NCBI GenBank assembly: GCA_029202385.1
Contig: CP119314.1
Coordinates: 3,288,501-3,352,500 of the forward strand
DNA from: Candidatus Sphingomonas phytovorans
GTDB taxonomy: Bacteria; Pseudomonadota; Alphaproteobacteria; Sphingomonadales; Sphingomonadaceae
DNA length: 64,000 nucleotides
Direction: 5' to 3'
In this document: positions 41,940-51,382 of the stretch, in pieces
Layout of the letters: every line of letters starts with the position of its first letter
Position numbering within the stretch: position 1 is the first letter of the stretch
The notes under the pieces: model-generated
Seen by the model: only the letters and a program-made list of their open reading frames with translations
The model's database searches: none
Told to the model about the DNA's origin: nothing
Position numbers and translations under genes: made by a program

Positions 41940-44900
41940 ATGATCGGTATCGTCAAGGTAGCGCTGGCACGTCCGCTGACCTTCATCGTCATGGCCATCC
42001 TGATCGCCATCGTCGGCGTGCTGGCGGCGGCGCGCACCCCGGTCGATATCTTCCCCGAGATCCGGGTGCCGGTGATTGCCACGGCCTGGAACTATGCCGG
42101 CCTCTCGCCAGAGGACATGTCGGGCCGCATCATCACGCCATATGAGCGCATCCTGACGACCACGGTCAACGATATCGACCATATCGAGAGCCAGTCGATG
42201 CCCGGCATCGGCATCGTGAAAATCTATTTCCAGCCGGGCGTCGACATCCGCACCGCCACCGCTCAGGTGACATCGGTATCGCAGACGGCGGTGCGGCAGA
42301 TGCCAGTCGGCACCACGCCCCCGCTGATCTTGAACTACAACGCCTCCACCGTGCCGATCCTTCAGCTCGCGCTGTCGGGCAAGGGGCTGTCCGAAGGGCG
42401 CATGTTCGATCTTGCGCAGAACAATATCCGGCCTGCGCTGGTGACGGTGCCCGGCGCCGCCATCCCCTATCCCTCGGGCGGGCGCTCGCGCCAGATCCAG
42501 ATCGACATGGATCCCCAGGCACTCCAGTCAAAGGGGCTCTCGGCGCAGGACGTGACCAACGCCATTGCCGCGCAGAACCAGATCAACCCGGCCGGCTTCG
42601 TGAAGATCGGCGGCTATCAGTACACGGTGCGGCTCAACAATGCGCCGGGATCGATCGAGGAGCTCAACGCGCTGCCGATCAAGGTGGTCGATGGCGGCAC
42701 CATCTATATGCGCGACGTCGCCCATGTCCGCGACGGCACCGCACCGCAGACCAACGTCGTCCATGTCGACGGATCGCGATCCGTTCTGATGACGATCCTG
42801 AAGAACGGCGCGACCTCCACCCTGGCGATCGTGCAGGGAATCAAGGACGCGTTGCCGGGCGCGCAGGCGAGTTTGCCGGATGCCTTGAAGATCGTGCCGA
42901 TCGGCGACCAGTCCCTGTTCGTAAAGGCGGCGATCAACGGCGTGATCAAGGAAGGCGCGATCGCGGCCGCGCTGACCAGCCTGATGATCCTGCTGTTCCT
43001 CGGGTCGTGGCGGTCCACCGTCATCATCGCCATTTCCATTCCGCTCGCGATTCTCGCCGCGCTGATCGCGCTGGCCGCGACGGGCCAGACGCTGAACATC
43101 ATGACCCTGGGCGGGCTAAGCCTCGCGGTCGGCATTCTGGTCGACGACGCGACGGTGACGATCGAGAACATCAACTGGCACATGGAACAGGGCAAGGGCG
43201 TCATCCCCTCCATCCTCGACGGCGCCGCTCAGATCGTGACGCCCGCCTTCGTCTCGCTGCTGTGCATCTGCATCGTGTTCGTGCCGATGTTCTTCCTGCC
43301 GGGAGTCGCCGGTTTCCTGTTCGTGCCGCTCGCGTTCGCCGTGGTATTCGCGATGATCGCGTCGTTCATCCTGTCACGCACGCTTGTCCCGACCATGGCG
43401 ATGTTCCTGCTGAAACCGCATGCGCCCGGCCATCTCCACGAGGCGGGCAGGCCGGATTCGCGCAACCCGCTCGTCCGTTTCCAGCGCGGGTTCGAGGCGC
43501 GGTTCGAACGCATCCGCACCGGATATGGCGCCTTGCTTGAACGCGCGCTCGGCTCCGGCCGGCGCTTCGTGATCGGCTTCCTGGCAGTCGTGGCGGTGTC
43601 GTTCCTGCTGGTGCCGTTCCTCGGACAGAATTTCTTCCCGTCGGTCGATGCCGGGCAGATCACCATGCACGTCCGGACCCCGGTCGGCTCGCGCATCGAA
43701 CAGACATCGGCTGAGTTCGATCGCATCCAGCGCCGCATCCGCCAGATCATCCCGGCGCGGGAACTGGTCTCGATCGTCGACAATATCGGCCTGCCGTTCA
43801 GCGGCATCAATGTGATCTACAATAATTCCGGCACGATCGGTCCGCAGGACGGCGACATCCTGATCCAGCTTTCGAAGGACCATGCGCCGACGGCCGACTA
43901 TGTCCGCAAGCTGCGCGAGGCGCTGCCCGGCGCCTTCCCCGGCACGACCTTCTCCTTCCTGCCCGCCGACATCACCAGCCAGATCCTGAATTTCGGCGCG
44001 CCCGCGCCGATCGACGTTCAGATTGCGGGCGGGCGGGATCAAGCCGCCAACTATGCCTATGCGCGCAATATCCTGCGCAAGCTCCAGACCATTCCGGGCG
44101 TGGCCGACGCGCGCATCCAGCAATCGGCGCGTTATCCCGAGATGCGCGTCGCGGTCGACCGCAGCCGGATCAGCCAGTTCGGCCTGACCGAGCGCGACGT
44201 GACCAACGGCCTGTCGGGCGCGCTCGCCGGATCGGGCCAGACATCCCCGGTCTTCTACCTCAACCCGGAGAACGGCGTGTCCTATTCAGTCGTCGCGCAG
44301 ACGCCGGAATATCAGGTCGGATCGCTCAGCGACCTGCAGAACATCCCGATCACCGGCACCGGCCATGCCGGATCGCAGGTGCTTGGCGGCATCTCCACCC
44401 TCGTGCGCGGAAACGCGGCCGCGGTCGTCTCCCATTACAATATCGCGCCATCGATCGACATCTTCGCGACCCCTAATGGCCGCGATCTCGGCGCGGTGGC
44501 CGGCGACATCAACCATGTGCTGAAACAGATGAAGGCGCAGGCACCCAAGGGCGTGACCGTCACGCTGCGCGGCCAGTACCAGACGATGAACACCGCCTTC
44601 TCCGGCCTGTTCTTCGGCCTGATCGGCGCGATCCTGCTGATCTACCTGCTGATCGTGGTGAACTTCCAGAGCTGGCTCGATCCGTTCGTCATCATCACCG
44701 CCCTGCCCGGCGCGATCGCCGGCATCATCTGGATGCTGTTCATCACCGGCACCACGCTGTCGGTGCCGGCGCTGACCGGCGCGATCATGTGCATGGGCGT
44801 CGCCACCGCCAATTCGATCCTGGTCGTCAGCTTCGCTCGCGAACGGCTCGCCGAGCACGCCGATGCGACGAAGGCAGCACTGGAGGCGGGGATGACGCGG

Positions 44901-45137
44901 TTCCGCCCGGTGCTGATGACGGCACTCGCCATGGTCATCGGCATGCTGCCGATGGCGCTCGGACTTGGCGAAGGTGGCGAGCAGAACGCGCCACTGGGCC
45001 GCGCCGTGATCGGCGGGTTGATCGTGGCGACGATCGCGACATTGATGTTCGTGCCGGTGATCTTCAGCATCGCCCATCGCCGGGATGCCGAAAAGGCAAG
45101 CAAGCGCGCCGCCGCGCTGGAGGAATCGCATGCTTGA
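41940..45137 (+). CDS. RND efflux permease, second pump
   Basis: This 1065-residue inner-membrane protein starts MIGIVKVALARPLTFIVMAI and has the twelve-helix RND layout. The TM4 acidic pair is present (ILVDDATVTIENINWHME), but the TM10 Lys of AcrB-type pumps is replaced: the segment reads GVATANSILVVSFARERL. This subfamily may couple protons differently. ATG 41940 begins the normal N-terminus. A 5-codon frame (MIGPK) from ATG 41926, with CGGAGA before it, stops at a TGA that overlaps this ATG and may couple translation. The stop overlaps the adaptor gene by 8 nt. Confidence 0.92.
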   Translation: MIGIVKVALARPLTFIVMAILIAIVGVLAAARTPVDIFPEIRVPVIATAWNYAGLSPEDMSGRIITPYERILTTTVNDIDHIESQSMPGIGIVKIYFQPGVDIRTATAQVTSVSQTAVRQMPVGTTPPLILNYNASTVPILQLALSGKGLSEGRMFDLAQNNIRPALVTVPGAAIPYPSGGRSRQIQIDMDPQALQSKGLSAQDVTNAIAAQNQINPAGFVKIGGYQYTVRLNNAPGSIEELNALPIKVVDGGTIYMRDVAHVRDGTAPQTNVVHVDGSRSVLMTILKNGATSTLAIVQGIKDALPGAQASLPDALKIVPIGDQSLFVKAAINGVIKEGAIAAALTSLMILLFLGSWRSTVIIAISIPLAILAALIALAATGQTLNIMTLGGLSLAVGILVDDATVTIENINWHMEQGKGVIPSILDGAAQIVTPAFVSLLCICIVFVPMFFLPGVAGFLFVPLAFAVVFAMIASFILSRTLVPTMAMFLLKPHAPGHLHEAGRPDSRNPLVRFQRGFEARFERIRTGYGALLERALGSGRRFVIGFLAVVAVSFLLVPFLGQNFFPSVDAGQITMHVRTPVGSRIEQTSAEFDRIQRRIRQIIPARELVSIVDNIGLPFSGINVIYNNSGTIGPQDGDILIQLSKDHAPTADYVRKLREALPGAFPGTTFSFLPADITSQILNFGAPAPIDVQIAGGRDQAANYAYARNILRKLQTIPGVADARIQQSARYPEMRVAVDRSRISQFGLTERDVTNGLSGALAGSGQTSPVFYLNPENGVSYSVVAQTPEYQVGSLSDLQNIPITGTGHAGSQVLGGISTLVRGNAAAVVSHYNIAPSIDIFATPNGRDLGAVAGDINHVLKQMKAQAPKGVTVTLRGQYQTMNTAFSGLFFGLIGAILLIYLLIVVNFQSWLDPFVIITALPGAIAGIIWMLFITGTTLSVPALTGAIMCMGVATANSILVVSFARERLAEHADATKAALEAGMTRFRPVLMTALAMVIGMLPMALGLGEGGEQNAPLGRAVIGGLIVATIATLMFVPVIFSIAHRRDAEKASKRAAALEESHA

Positions 45138-46314
45138 AACCCGTATCGATACCGTTGAATCACGGCCCAGGAACAATTTGCGCCTCTTCGCGATCGTCGC
45201 CGTGGCGATCGCCTTGCTGGTTGTCGCGTTCGGCATCTTCAGCCGGATGCGCGCCGAAAGCAGCCTGACACGCTGGACCGATGCACAATCGACCCCGGTC
45301 GTCACGATCATCCGCCCGACGGCTGCCGAAAAGGCCGAGGCGCTGACCCTGCCGGGGAGCGTCCAGGCCTATAACAGCGCGGCGATCTATGCCCGCACCA
45401 CCGGCTATATCAGCCGCTGGTTCGTCGATATCGGCGATCCCGTGCGCGCCGGGCAGGTGCTCGCGGTGCTCGACGCGCCCGAGGTCGACCAGCAGGTCGC
45501 CGCCGCCCGGGCCGACCTCCAGACCGCCCAGGCCAATCGCGCGCTCGCCCAGTCGACCGCCACGCGCTGGAACAATCTCCTCGCGAAGGACGCGGTGTCG
45601 AAGCAGGAGACCGACGAGAAGATCGGCGATCTCGCCGCCAAGACCGCGATCGCCAACGCGGCGAACGCGAACGTCCGCCGGCTCGGCGCGCTGCAGGGAT
45701 TCACTCATCTGGTGGCCCCCTTCTCCGGCGTGGTCACCAGCCGCTCAACCCAGATCGGCGCGCTCGTCACCGCCGGCACCGCCGCCTCGACCCCGCTCTT
45801 CACCGTCGCCGATATCGGGCGGATGCGCATCTATGTCCGCGTGCCCCAGCCCTATTCGGGCGCTTTCCATCCCGGCCTTCACGCCTCGCTTAACGTTCCC
45901 GAATATCCGGGGCGCGATTTCGACATCCAGCTCGTGCGCAGCGCCGGCGCGGTCGATCCGCAATCGGGCACGGTGCTGATGGAGTTCCAGGCGGCGAATG
46001 GCGACAAAGCGCTGAAGCCAGGCGCTTATGCCCAGGTCAAGCTGCCGCTCGGCGCGGGCAGCCCGGGCGCCGGCGTCCGTCTGCCGCCGAGCGCGATGAT
46101 CATCGGCGCGAACGGCACGCAGGTCGCCGTGATCGGGCCTGACGGGAAGGCCCTGCTCAAGACGGTCACGATCGGCCGCGACAACGGGGACAATGTCGAG
46201 ATCAGCGCCGGGCTCAGCGCCAATGACCGCGTGATCGACAACCCGCCCGACTCGCTCCAGACCGGTGATGCCGTGCGCACGACCAGGCCGGGGCCGACCC
46301 GTGCGGCAAGCTGA
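45130..46314 (+). CDS. RND efflux periplasmic adaptor, second pump
   Basis: This 394-residue membrane fusion protein has an N-terminal anchor helix (about 19-39) rather than a lipobox. The lipoyl half AIYARTTGYISRWFVDIGDP, the helical hairpin (about 110-170), the second lipoyl half with HLVAPFSGVVTSRSTQIGAL, and beta-barrel segments are in normal order. It joins the permease upstream to the outer-membrane factor at 46316. ATG 45130 has GGAGGAA upstream and overlaps the permease end by 8 nt. Confidence 0.92.
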   Translation: MLETRIDTVESRPRNNLRLFAIVAVAIALLVVAFGIFSRMRAESSLTRWTDAQSTPVVTIIRPTAAEKAEALTLPGSVQAYNSAAIYARTTGYISRWFVDIGDPVRAGQVLAVLDAPEVDQQVAAARADLQTAQANRALAQSTATRWNNLLAKDAVSKQETDEKIGDLAAKTAIANAANANVRRLGALQGFTHLVAPFSGVVTSRSTQIGALVTAGTAASTPLFTVADIGRMRIYVRVPQPYSGAFHPGLHASLNVPEYPGRDFDIQLVRSAGAVDPQSGTVLMEFQAANGDKALKPGAYAQVKLPLGAGSPGAGVRLPPSAMIIGANGTQVAVIGPDGKALLKTVTIGRDNGDNVEISAGLSANDRVIDNPPDSLQTGDAVRTTRPGPTRAAS

Positions 46315-46315
46315 G

Positions 46316-47737
46316 ATGGGTAGCGTGTCTCTTCCAAACCCTCCGCTGAAGAGAAGGGGATTTATAGCCGCGCTCCTTGCAACCACCCTCACCGCTTGCT
46401 CGCTGGCGCCACCCGAAACGCTCCCGCCCAGCCCTGCAGCGCCGGCCTATAAGGAACTTGGCCCATGGGGGCCTGTCGCCGCGACGCCGCCCGAGGCAGG
46501 CAAATGGTGGACGTTGTTCGCCGATCCGACGCTCAACGATCTTGAATCCCGGATCGAGTCGGCCAATCCGGATCTGGCCGCGGCCGTCGCGCGCTACGAC
46601 CAGGCCCGCGCCGCGCTGCGCGAGGCAGGCGCGCAGGCGCTGCCCCGCGTTGACGCCGGCGCGCTTGCCGAACGCTCGCGCGTCTCCGCCGGGCGGCCCT
46701 TCGGCTCCGGCGCCGCGGTGACCGATAACGACCTGCGCATCGGCGCTTCGCTTTCCTACGAGATCGACCTGTTCGGCCGGGTGCGCAATTCGATCAAGGC
46801 CGGCGCGGCCGATGCCCGCGCCAGCGCACAGGATCTCGCCGCCGTGCGGCTCGGCCTCCAGGCGGCGCTGGCCGATAATTATGTGCGGATGCGCGGGCTC
46901 GATGCGCGCATCACCCTGCTCAGGCAGACGGTCGAGGCCTTCCAGCGTGCCTATGACCTGACCGACACGCGACATTCGGGCGGCATCGCCTCCGGCATCG
47001 ACGTCAGCCGGGCCGCCTCCATCCTGTCGAGCGCAAAGGCCGAACTGTCCTCCGTCGCTGCGGATCGTGCCGCGCTTGAACACGCGGTCGCGATCCTGGT
47101 GGGCGAATCCCCCTCCAGCTTCTCTCTGCCCGTATCCGGGGCCCCGGTCGCCCCGCCGGCGATCCCCGTCGGCGTACCGTCCGACCTGCTCCAGCGCCGT
47201 CCCGACATCGTCGCCGCGGCCGAGCGCATCGCGGCCGCCAACGCCCGGATCGGCGTCGCGCGAGCTGCGCTCTACCCCTCGCTCAGCCTGGGCGGGGCCG
47301 GCGGATTCGAGGCAGGCAACACGAGCATCTTCAGCGCGCCGAATGCTTTCTGGGCACTCGGGCCGCTGTCGGCTGCTTTGTCGATCTTCGACGGCGGCGC
47401 GCGGCGCGCGCGGGTGAAAATCAGCCGGGCGCAATATGACGAAGCCGCCGCCAGCTATCGTTCGACCGTGCTGACCGCCTTTCGCGAAGTGGAGAACGAT
47501 CTCGCCCGTGCCCGCCATCTTGTCGTGCAGGAGACCGATCAGCAGAACGCGACGACCGCCGCCGAGCGCACCCGCGACCTCGCCCTGATCCGCTATCGCG
47601 ACGGCGCGTCGGATTATCTGGAGGTGGTGACGGCCCAGACCGCGGCGCTCGACGCGCAGCGCTCCCTGCTCGATGTGCGCACCAGCCGGTTGCAGATCGC
47701 GGTGGCGACGGTGCAGGCGGTTGGCGGGGTATACTGA
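46316..47737 (+). CDS. NodT-type outer-membrane efflux lipoprotein (second pump)
   Basis: This 473-residue lipoprotein (lipobox LTAC, Cys28) is a NodT/OprM family channel. SLSYEIDLFGRVRNSIKAGAAD is present as the family signature (quoted in part: YEIDLFGRVRNS), and the second repeat carries LLQRRPDIVAAAERIAAANA. A twin-Arg pair precedes the signal helix (KRRGF). It completes the tripartite pump. The start is one base beyond the adaptor stop, and the stop is 14 nt from the convergent gene at 47751. Confidence 0.9.
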   Translation: MGSVSLPNPPLKRRGFIAALLATTLTACSLAPPETLPPSPAAPAYKELGPWGPVAATPPEAGKWWTLFADPTLNDLESRIESANPDLAAAVARYDQARAALREAGAQALPRVDAGALAERSRVSAGRPFGSGAAVTDNDLRIGASLSYEIDLFGRVRNSIKAGAADARASAQDLAAVRLGLQAALADNYVRMRGLDARITLLRQTVEAFQRAYDLTDTRHSGGIASGIDVSRAASILSSAKAELSSVAADRAALEHAVAILVGESPSSFSLPVSGAPVAPPAIPVGVPSDLLQRRPDIVAAAERIAAANARIGVARAALYPSLSLGGAGGFEAGNTSIFSAPNAFWALGPLSAALSIFDGGARRARVKISRAQYDEAAASYRSTVLTAFREVENDLARARHLVVQETDQQNATTAAERTRDLALIRYRDGASDYLEVVTAQTAALDAQRSLLDVRTSRLQIAVATVQAVGGVY

Positions 47738-47750
47738 GAAGCGGCCCCGA

Positions 47751-48506
47751 CTATTCAGGCTGGATCAGGCCCACCGCGACCTGATGTGTTTCCTCGTCCA
47801 CGATATCGGCAAAATAGGCAGCGTTGCGGGGTAGCTTGAGCACATGCTCCCGATATTTCGTCGCCATGGCGTCGCTCGCCCGCAACGCTCGATTGAGGAT
47901 GCTGTCCGGTTTGTCCGCGGTTGCATAGATCAGCGTGAAATTATCGGGCAGGTAGAAATCGCCGTGAATTGGCCGCCGGCGCCGGTTGAAGTCGGCAAGA
48001 CTCGAATATTCAGCGTCGACGATGAGCGCATAACGATGATCCGCATCATATCGCGGATTGGATAGCGCGACATCGATGAAGCGCCGCCATCCGTAGAGCT
48101 CGGCCTTGCCCGCCGTCCGGCCGAAGAACAGCACCGCCACCGGCGCGATGACGTTGCTGCCATCGGTCGCCACCACGGAGACGCCGGTCACGTTCATGAT
48201 TCCGCCAAAGCCGGGCTTGCTGTTGGTGTCCACCGCCCAGACCTGATGATAGAGCCGGAGCGTCTCGTCGGGATCGACAGTGAAGTCGGAAGATTTCCCG
48301 AACATCGTTTCATGGATGAATTTGCGTCGCCCCGTTCCTTCGTAGAAGGTGGTTTCGGTTATGCCGCGAGCGCTGACAGGCTCGCCGTCCCGCATCGCCC
48401 TGATCTTCAGGAATTGCTTTTCCTGATCCCAGGTGCCTTCGAGCGAGTCCCCCGCATCGACCGCGATCCGGATCTCCATTTTTCGAGGCTTGCGCTCATC
48501 CGACAT
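47751..48506 (-). CDS. Unknown cytoplasmic protein
   Basis: This 251-residue protein has no signal peptide or membrane segment. It opens MSDERKPRKMEIRIAVDAGD, contains a beta-rich first half (e.g. NVTGVSVVATDGSNVIAPVA) and a second half with RYALIVDAEYSSLADFNRRR. I do not recognise it. ATG 48506 has AGGAG 6 nt upstream and is preferred over 48521. It is convergent with the second efflux operon and 27 nt downstream of the AI-2E transporter stop-to-start direction, so it could be transcribed separately from that gene. Confidence 0.65.
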   Translation of the reverse strand: MSDERKPRKMEIRIAVDAGDSLEGTWDQEKQFLKIRAMRDGEPVSARGITETTFYEGTGRRKFIHETMFGKSSDFTVDPDETLRLYHQVWAVDTNSKPGFGGIMNVTGVSVVATDGSNVIAPVAVLFFGRTAGKAELYGWRRFIDVALSNPRYDADHRYALIVDAEYSSLADFNRRRRPIHGDFYLPDNFTLIYATADKPDSILNRALRASDAMATKYREHVLKLPRNAAYFADIVDEETHQVAVGLIQPE

Positions 48507-48532
48507 TGTCGGCTCCTGCACGGGCAGTCATA

Positions 48533-49618
48533 TCACGCCGCCGGGGACGCATCGTCCTGTCCCTGCTCCGGTTGCTCGAGAAATTCGCGCCACAGCATGA
48601 CCAGCACTGCCATCGTCGCGGGGCCGATGAACAGGCCGAGCAGTCCCAAGGTCTCGACGCCGCCGAGAATGCCGATCAGCACCCACAAAAAGGGTAGCCG
48701 GGTCGCGCCGCCGATCAGGACTGGCCGGATGAAATGATCGGCGATGCCGACCACGACCAGCCCGATCACCATCACCGCCACCGCACCGCCGACCGAGCCG
48801 AGGCCGACAAGCAAGGCACCGGCGATCGCGAAGACAAGCGCCGCGCCGAACGGGATCATCGCGGCCACCGCAGTCACCGCACCGAGCAGCAAGGGGTGCG
48901 GCACGCCAAGGGTGATATAGACCAGGGTCATCACCGCCCCCTCCCCGATGCCGACCAGGACCAAACCGTCGATCGTCCCGCGGATCGAGCGTAGCGCCTG
49001 GACGCCGACGCGTTCCCCGGTCGGGCCGAACAGGCGGTCCCCGGCCCGACGGAGCTGCGCGATGATCGAATCCCGGTCGCGCAGGAGGAAGAACAGGGTC
49101 AGCAGGGTGAAGACGAAAACGACCAGCCGGTGCAGCACGTTGCTGCCGATCAGGCGCGTATCGGCGACGTCGCGGAGATGGTGGAACTGGTTGACCGCGC
49201 CTTCGGGGGTGGCAAGGTTCGCCTGCCACCAGGTCGTGAGCATCTCGCGGCCGACCGGCACCTTGGCCACCCAGCCGGGCAATGGCAGGCCATTCGCCTG
49301 TGCCTGGGTGATCCAGATCGAAACGTCATGCGCCTCCCGCGCGGCCTGGGTGATGCCGGCGGCTACTGGCACCAGTACGACCAGCGCGACCAGCAGCGCG
49401 ATCGTCGCAGCCGTCCAGGTCCGGCCGGCCGGACCTGGCCATCGCTCGCGCAGCCGCATGTGCACCGGATCGATCGCGACCGCGATCACCACCGCCCAGG
49501 CAAGCGATGGCAGGAAAGTCCAGGCAATCCAAAGCCCAAGCAATCCGAGCAGACCGGCAAGGGCGAGTCTGGCGATGAAAGTCGCGCGCGGCGCTGCGTC
49601 AGGCTGTTCCATGGCCAT
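48533..49618 (-). CDS. AI-2E-family transporter
   Basis: This 361-residue inner-membrane protein has about eight hydrophobic segments and the AI-2E/TqsA (PF01594) layout: two N-terminal helices (ALAGLLGLLGLWIAWTFLPS), a soluble helical region (about 95-175) and a C-terminal bundle with ITLGVPHPLLLGAVTAVAAM and GGVETLGLLGLFIGPATM. Family members export the autoinducer AI-2 or act as sodium-proton antiporters; the substrate here cannot be read. The ATG at 49618 is followed by a second at 49612. A small palindromic repeat separates it from the next gene. Confidence 0.88.
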   Translation of the reverse strand: MAMEQPDAAPRATFIARLALAGLLGLLGLWIAWTFLPSLAWAVVIAVAIDPVHMRLRERWPGPAGRTWTAATIALLVALVVLVPVAAGITQAAREAHDVSIWITQAQANGLPLPGWVAKVPVGREMLTTWWQANLATPEGAVNQFHHLRDVADTRLIGSNVLHRLVVFVFTLLTLFFLLRDRDSIIAQLRRAGDRLFGPTGERVGVQALRSIRGTIDGLVLVGIGEGAVMTLVYITLGVPHPLLLGAVTAVAAMIPFGAALVFAIAGALLVGLGSVGGAVAVMVIGLVVVGIADHFIRPVLIGGATRLPFLWVLIGILGGVETLGLLGLFIGPATMAVLVMLWREFLEQPEQGQDDASPAA

Positions 49619-49648
49619 GGGATAGGGTCAGTACGTGCCGCCCGCAAC

Positions 49649-49672
49649 GGCCATGGCCCATGGCCCATGGCC
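49649..49672. repeat. CATGGCC tandem/palindromic repeat
   Basis: Three successive CATGGCC units form inverted arms GGCCATGG and CCATGGCC around an 8-nt spacer. It lies 19 nt after the stop of the minus-strand membrane gene at 49691 and could act as a weak terminator; no T tract follows. Confidence 0.6.
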
Positions 49673-49690
49673 TGACCCGCCGCGATCAAC

Positions 49691-50503
49691 TCAGGCGAAG
49701 ATCTCGGTCAGCGCCTCGGTCGCGGGTCCATCCTTCCAGTCGCGCAGTTCGATATAGAGCGAGGTCTGGATGGTCGCGACGATGGCGGTGACGACGGTCG
49801 AGAGCACTGCGCTCACCAGGAGGAAACCGAGCGGCAACCCATCCTGCGCAGCGGCGGCGAGTCCGTTCAGACCATATATGCTGAGCAGGAGGACGTCGAC
49901 CACGGCCGAGAAGATCCAGCAGATTACCACCATGATGAGACCGAGACCGAGGACTTTCCAGCGCGCGCCCTTGGTCAGATAGCTGCTGCGGCCGAAAGAA
50001 CCAAGGATGCCCGTCTTCTCCTCCACCAATGCCGGCGCGGCAACAGCCCACATGAGATAGAGGATGACGCCCGGCACGATCAGCAGGAGGAAGCCGAAAG
50101 CGACGCCGATGGCCAGCAGCAGGCCAAGCACGAACAGCGGCACGATCACTCGCAGCCCGACCATCGCCGACTCACCGAAACTGGCCTCACGCCCTTCACT
50201 ATGGGCCGCGGTGGCGCGCATCAGAGCGCCCTGTGCCAGCATGACGAACGCGATGCTGAGCACGAAGACGACGGCCGCGATGGTAAAATAGAGGGCTGGC
50301 GTGATCACGCCCGTCGCCAGATTCTGCGGCACAAAGCCCAGGCGCTGGCTAACCAGGTTGATGACGACCCCGGGCAGCGCGCTGAACACCAGCGAGATGC
50401 CGAAGACCGTTACCGGATTACCGCCCATCGTCCCGAACGCCCGGCTGAATATCCGGCCGATCGAAACTGAACGATCGCTTGCGCCATTGATGTTCGTCGC
50501 CAT
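49691..50503 (-). CDS. Polytopic membrane protein (YciC/glycerophosphodiesterase membrane-domain-like)
   Basis: This 270-residue protein has about six hydrophobic segments and the pattern of YciC-like or glycerophosphoryl diester phosphodiesterase membrane-domain proteins: SIGRIFSRAFGTMGGNPVTV at the start, the central GFLLLIVPGVILYLMWAVAA and SYLTKGARWKVLGL, then TSLYIELRDWKDG at the end. No catalytic domain is present. Function is unknown. ATG 50503 follows AAGGGGA; the frame from 50530 lacks a ribosome site. It is divergent from the DUF4129-to-RDD operon and could be controlled with it. Confidence 0.75.
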   Translation of the reverse strand: MATNINGASDRSVSIGRIFSRAFGTMGGNPVTVFGISLVFSALPGVVINLVSQRLGFVPQNLATGVITPALYFTIAAVVFVLSIAFVMLAQGALMRATAAHSEGREASFGESAMVGLRVIVPLFVLGLLLAIGVAFGFLLLIVPGVILYLMWAVAAPALVEEKTGILGSFGRSSYLTKGARWKVLGLGLIMVVICWIFSAVVDVLLLSIYGLNGLAAAAQDGLPLGFLLVSAVLSTVVTAIVATIQTSLYIELRDWKDGPATEALTEIFA

Positions 50504-50677
50504 GGTTTTCCCCTTGACCGTCAGTCGCACGCCAGGCGCCCTGCCGTCTATCAGAGTGACGATGGCGTTTCAGGCTGTAAAGTCAGAAGTAACAATCATT
50601 CCGGTGCAATATCCGCAATTGCACCGCTGCGGACATTGTCTAGGCTGGGTATGGGCTGATTGCGATCGGGGGAAGAT

Positions 50678-51382
50678 GTGAGCGGGGGTAACACGCAGCA
50701 GGCGGCAACCGCCGCCGAGCGCTTCGCCGCCGCCCATGACGCGCTGAAGGCAGACCCGTCAGTTCAGTTTTCACTCACGCGCGCACCGCCACCGCCGGAG
50801 CCACCGGCATGGCTGCGGCGCCTGGGCGAGTGGCTGGTGGAGGTGCTGCGTCCCGTCGGGCGGTTCTTTCAATGGATCAGCAGCTTCATGCCGGACGCGC
50901 CCTATGCCCGCATCTTCCTGTGGACCGTGATCGCGGTGGCGGCTGCTGCCCTGTTATGGATGGCGTATCAGCGAATCCGCCACGGGGAGTGGCGCCTGCC
51001 GCATCGCCGACGGAGGACCAGCACCTCGGTCGACATGCCCGAAGAAGCCTGGGCGCCCGAAGCCGCCCCGGCCCGCGCCTGGCTGAACGAGGCCGATGCG
51101 CTGGCGGCGCAAGGCCGTTATGCCGAGGCCGTCCATCATTTGCTGTTCCGGTCGATCGAGGATATCGCACGTCGCCGGCCACGTCTCGTCCGACCAGCCC
51201 TCACCAGTCGCGAGCTTGCCGCGACCGATGCCATCCCGCCATCGGCCCGCGATCTGTTCGCCGGCATCGCGCGCCTGGTGGAGAAGAGCCTGTTCGGCGG
51301 CAGGCCGGTCGCGCCGGAGGATTGGGAAACGGCCCGGTCCGCCTATTCGGATTTCGCCCTGCCCGGAACCTGGCGCGCATGA
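50678..51382 (+). CDS. DUF4129-family membrane protein, first gene of MoxR operon
   Basis: This 234-residue protein has one transmembrane helix (about 84-104) and a C-terminal cytoplasmic DUF4129 domain (about 130-225) with ALAAQGRYAEAVHHLLFRSI, LTSRELAATDA and RSAYSDFALPGTW. GTG 50678 is preceded by GGGGGAAG at a suitable distance; a TTG at 50660 is less likely. DUF4129 proteins occur with MoxR and DUF58 genes in many bacteria. Its TGA overlaps the next ATG (ATGA). Confidence 0.82.
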   Translation: MSGGNTQQAATAAERFAAAHDALKADPSVQFSLTRAPPPPEPPAWLRRLGEWLVEVLRPVGRFFQWISSFMPDAPYARIFLWTVIAVAAAALLWMAYQRIRHGEWRLPHRRRRTSTSVDMPEEAWAPEAAPARAWLNEADALAAQGRYAEAVHHLLFRSIEDIARRRPRLVRPALTSRELAATDAIPPSARDLFAGIARLVEKSLFGGRPVAPEDWETARSAYSDFALPGTWRA

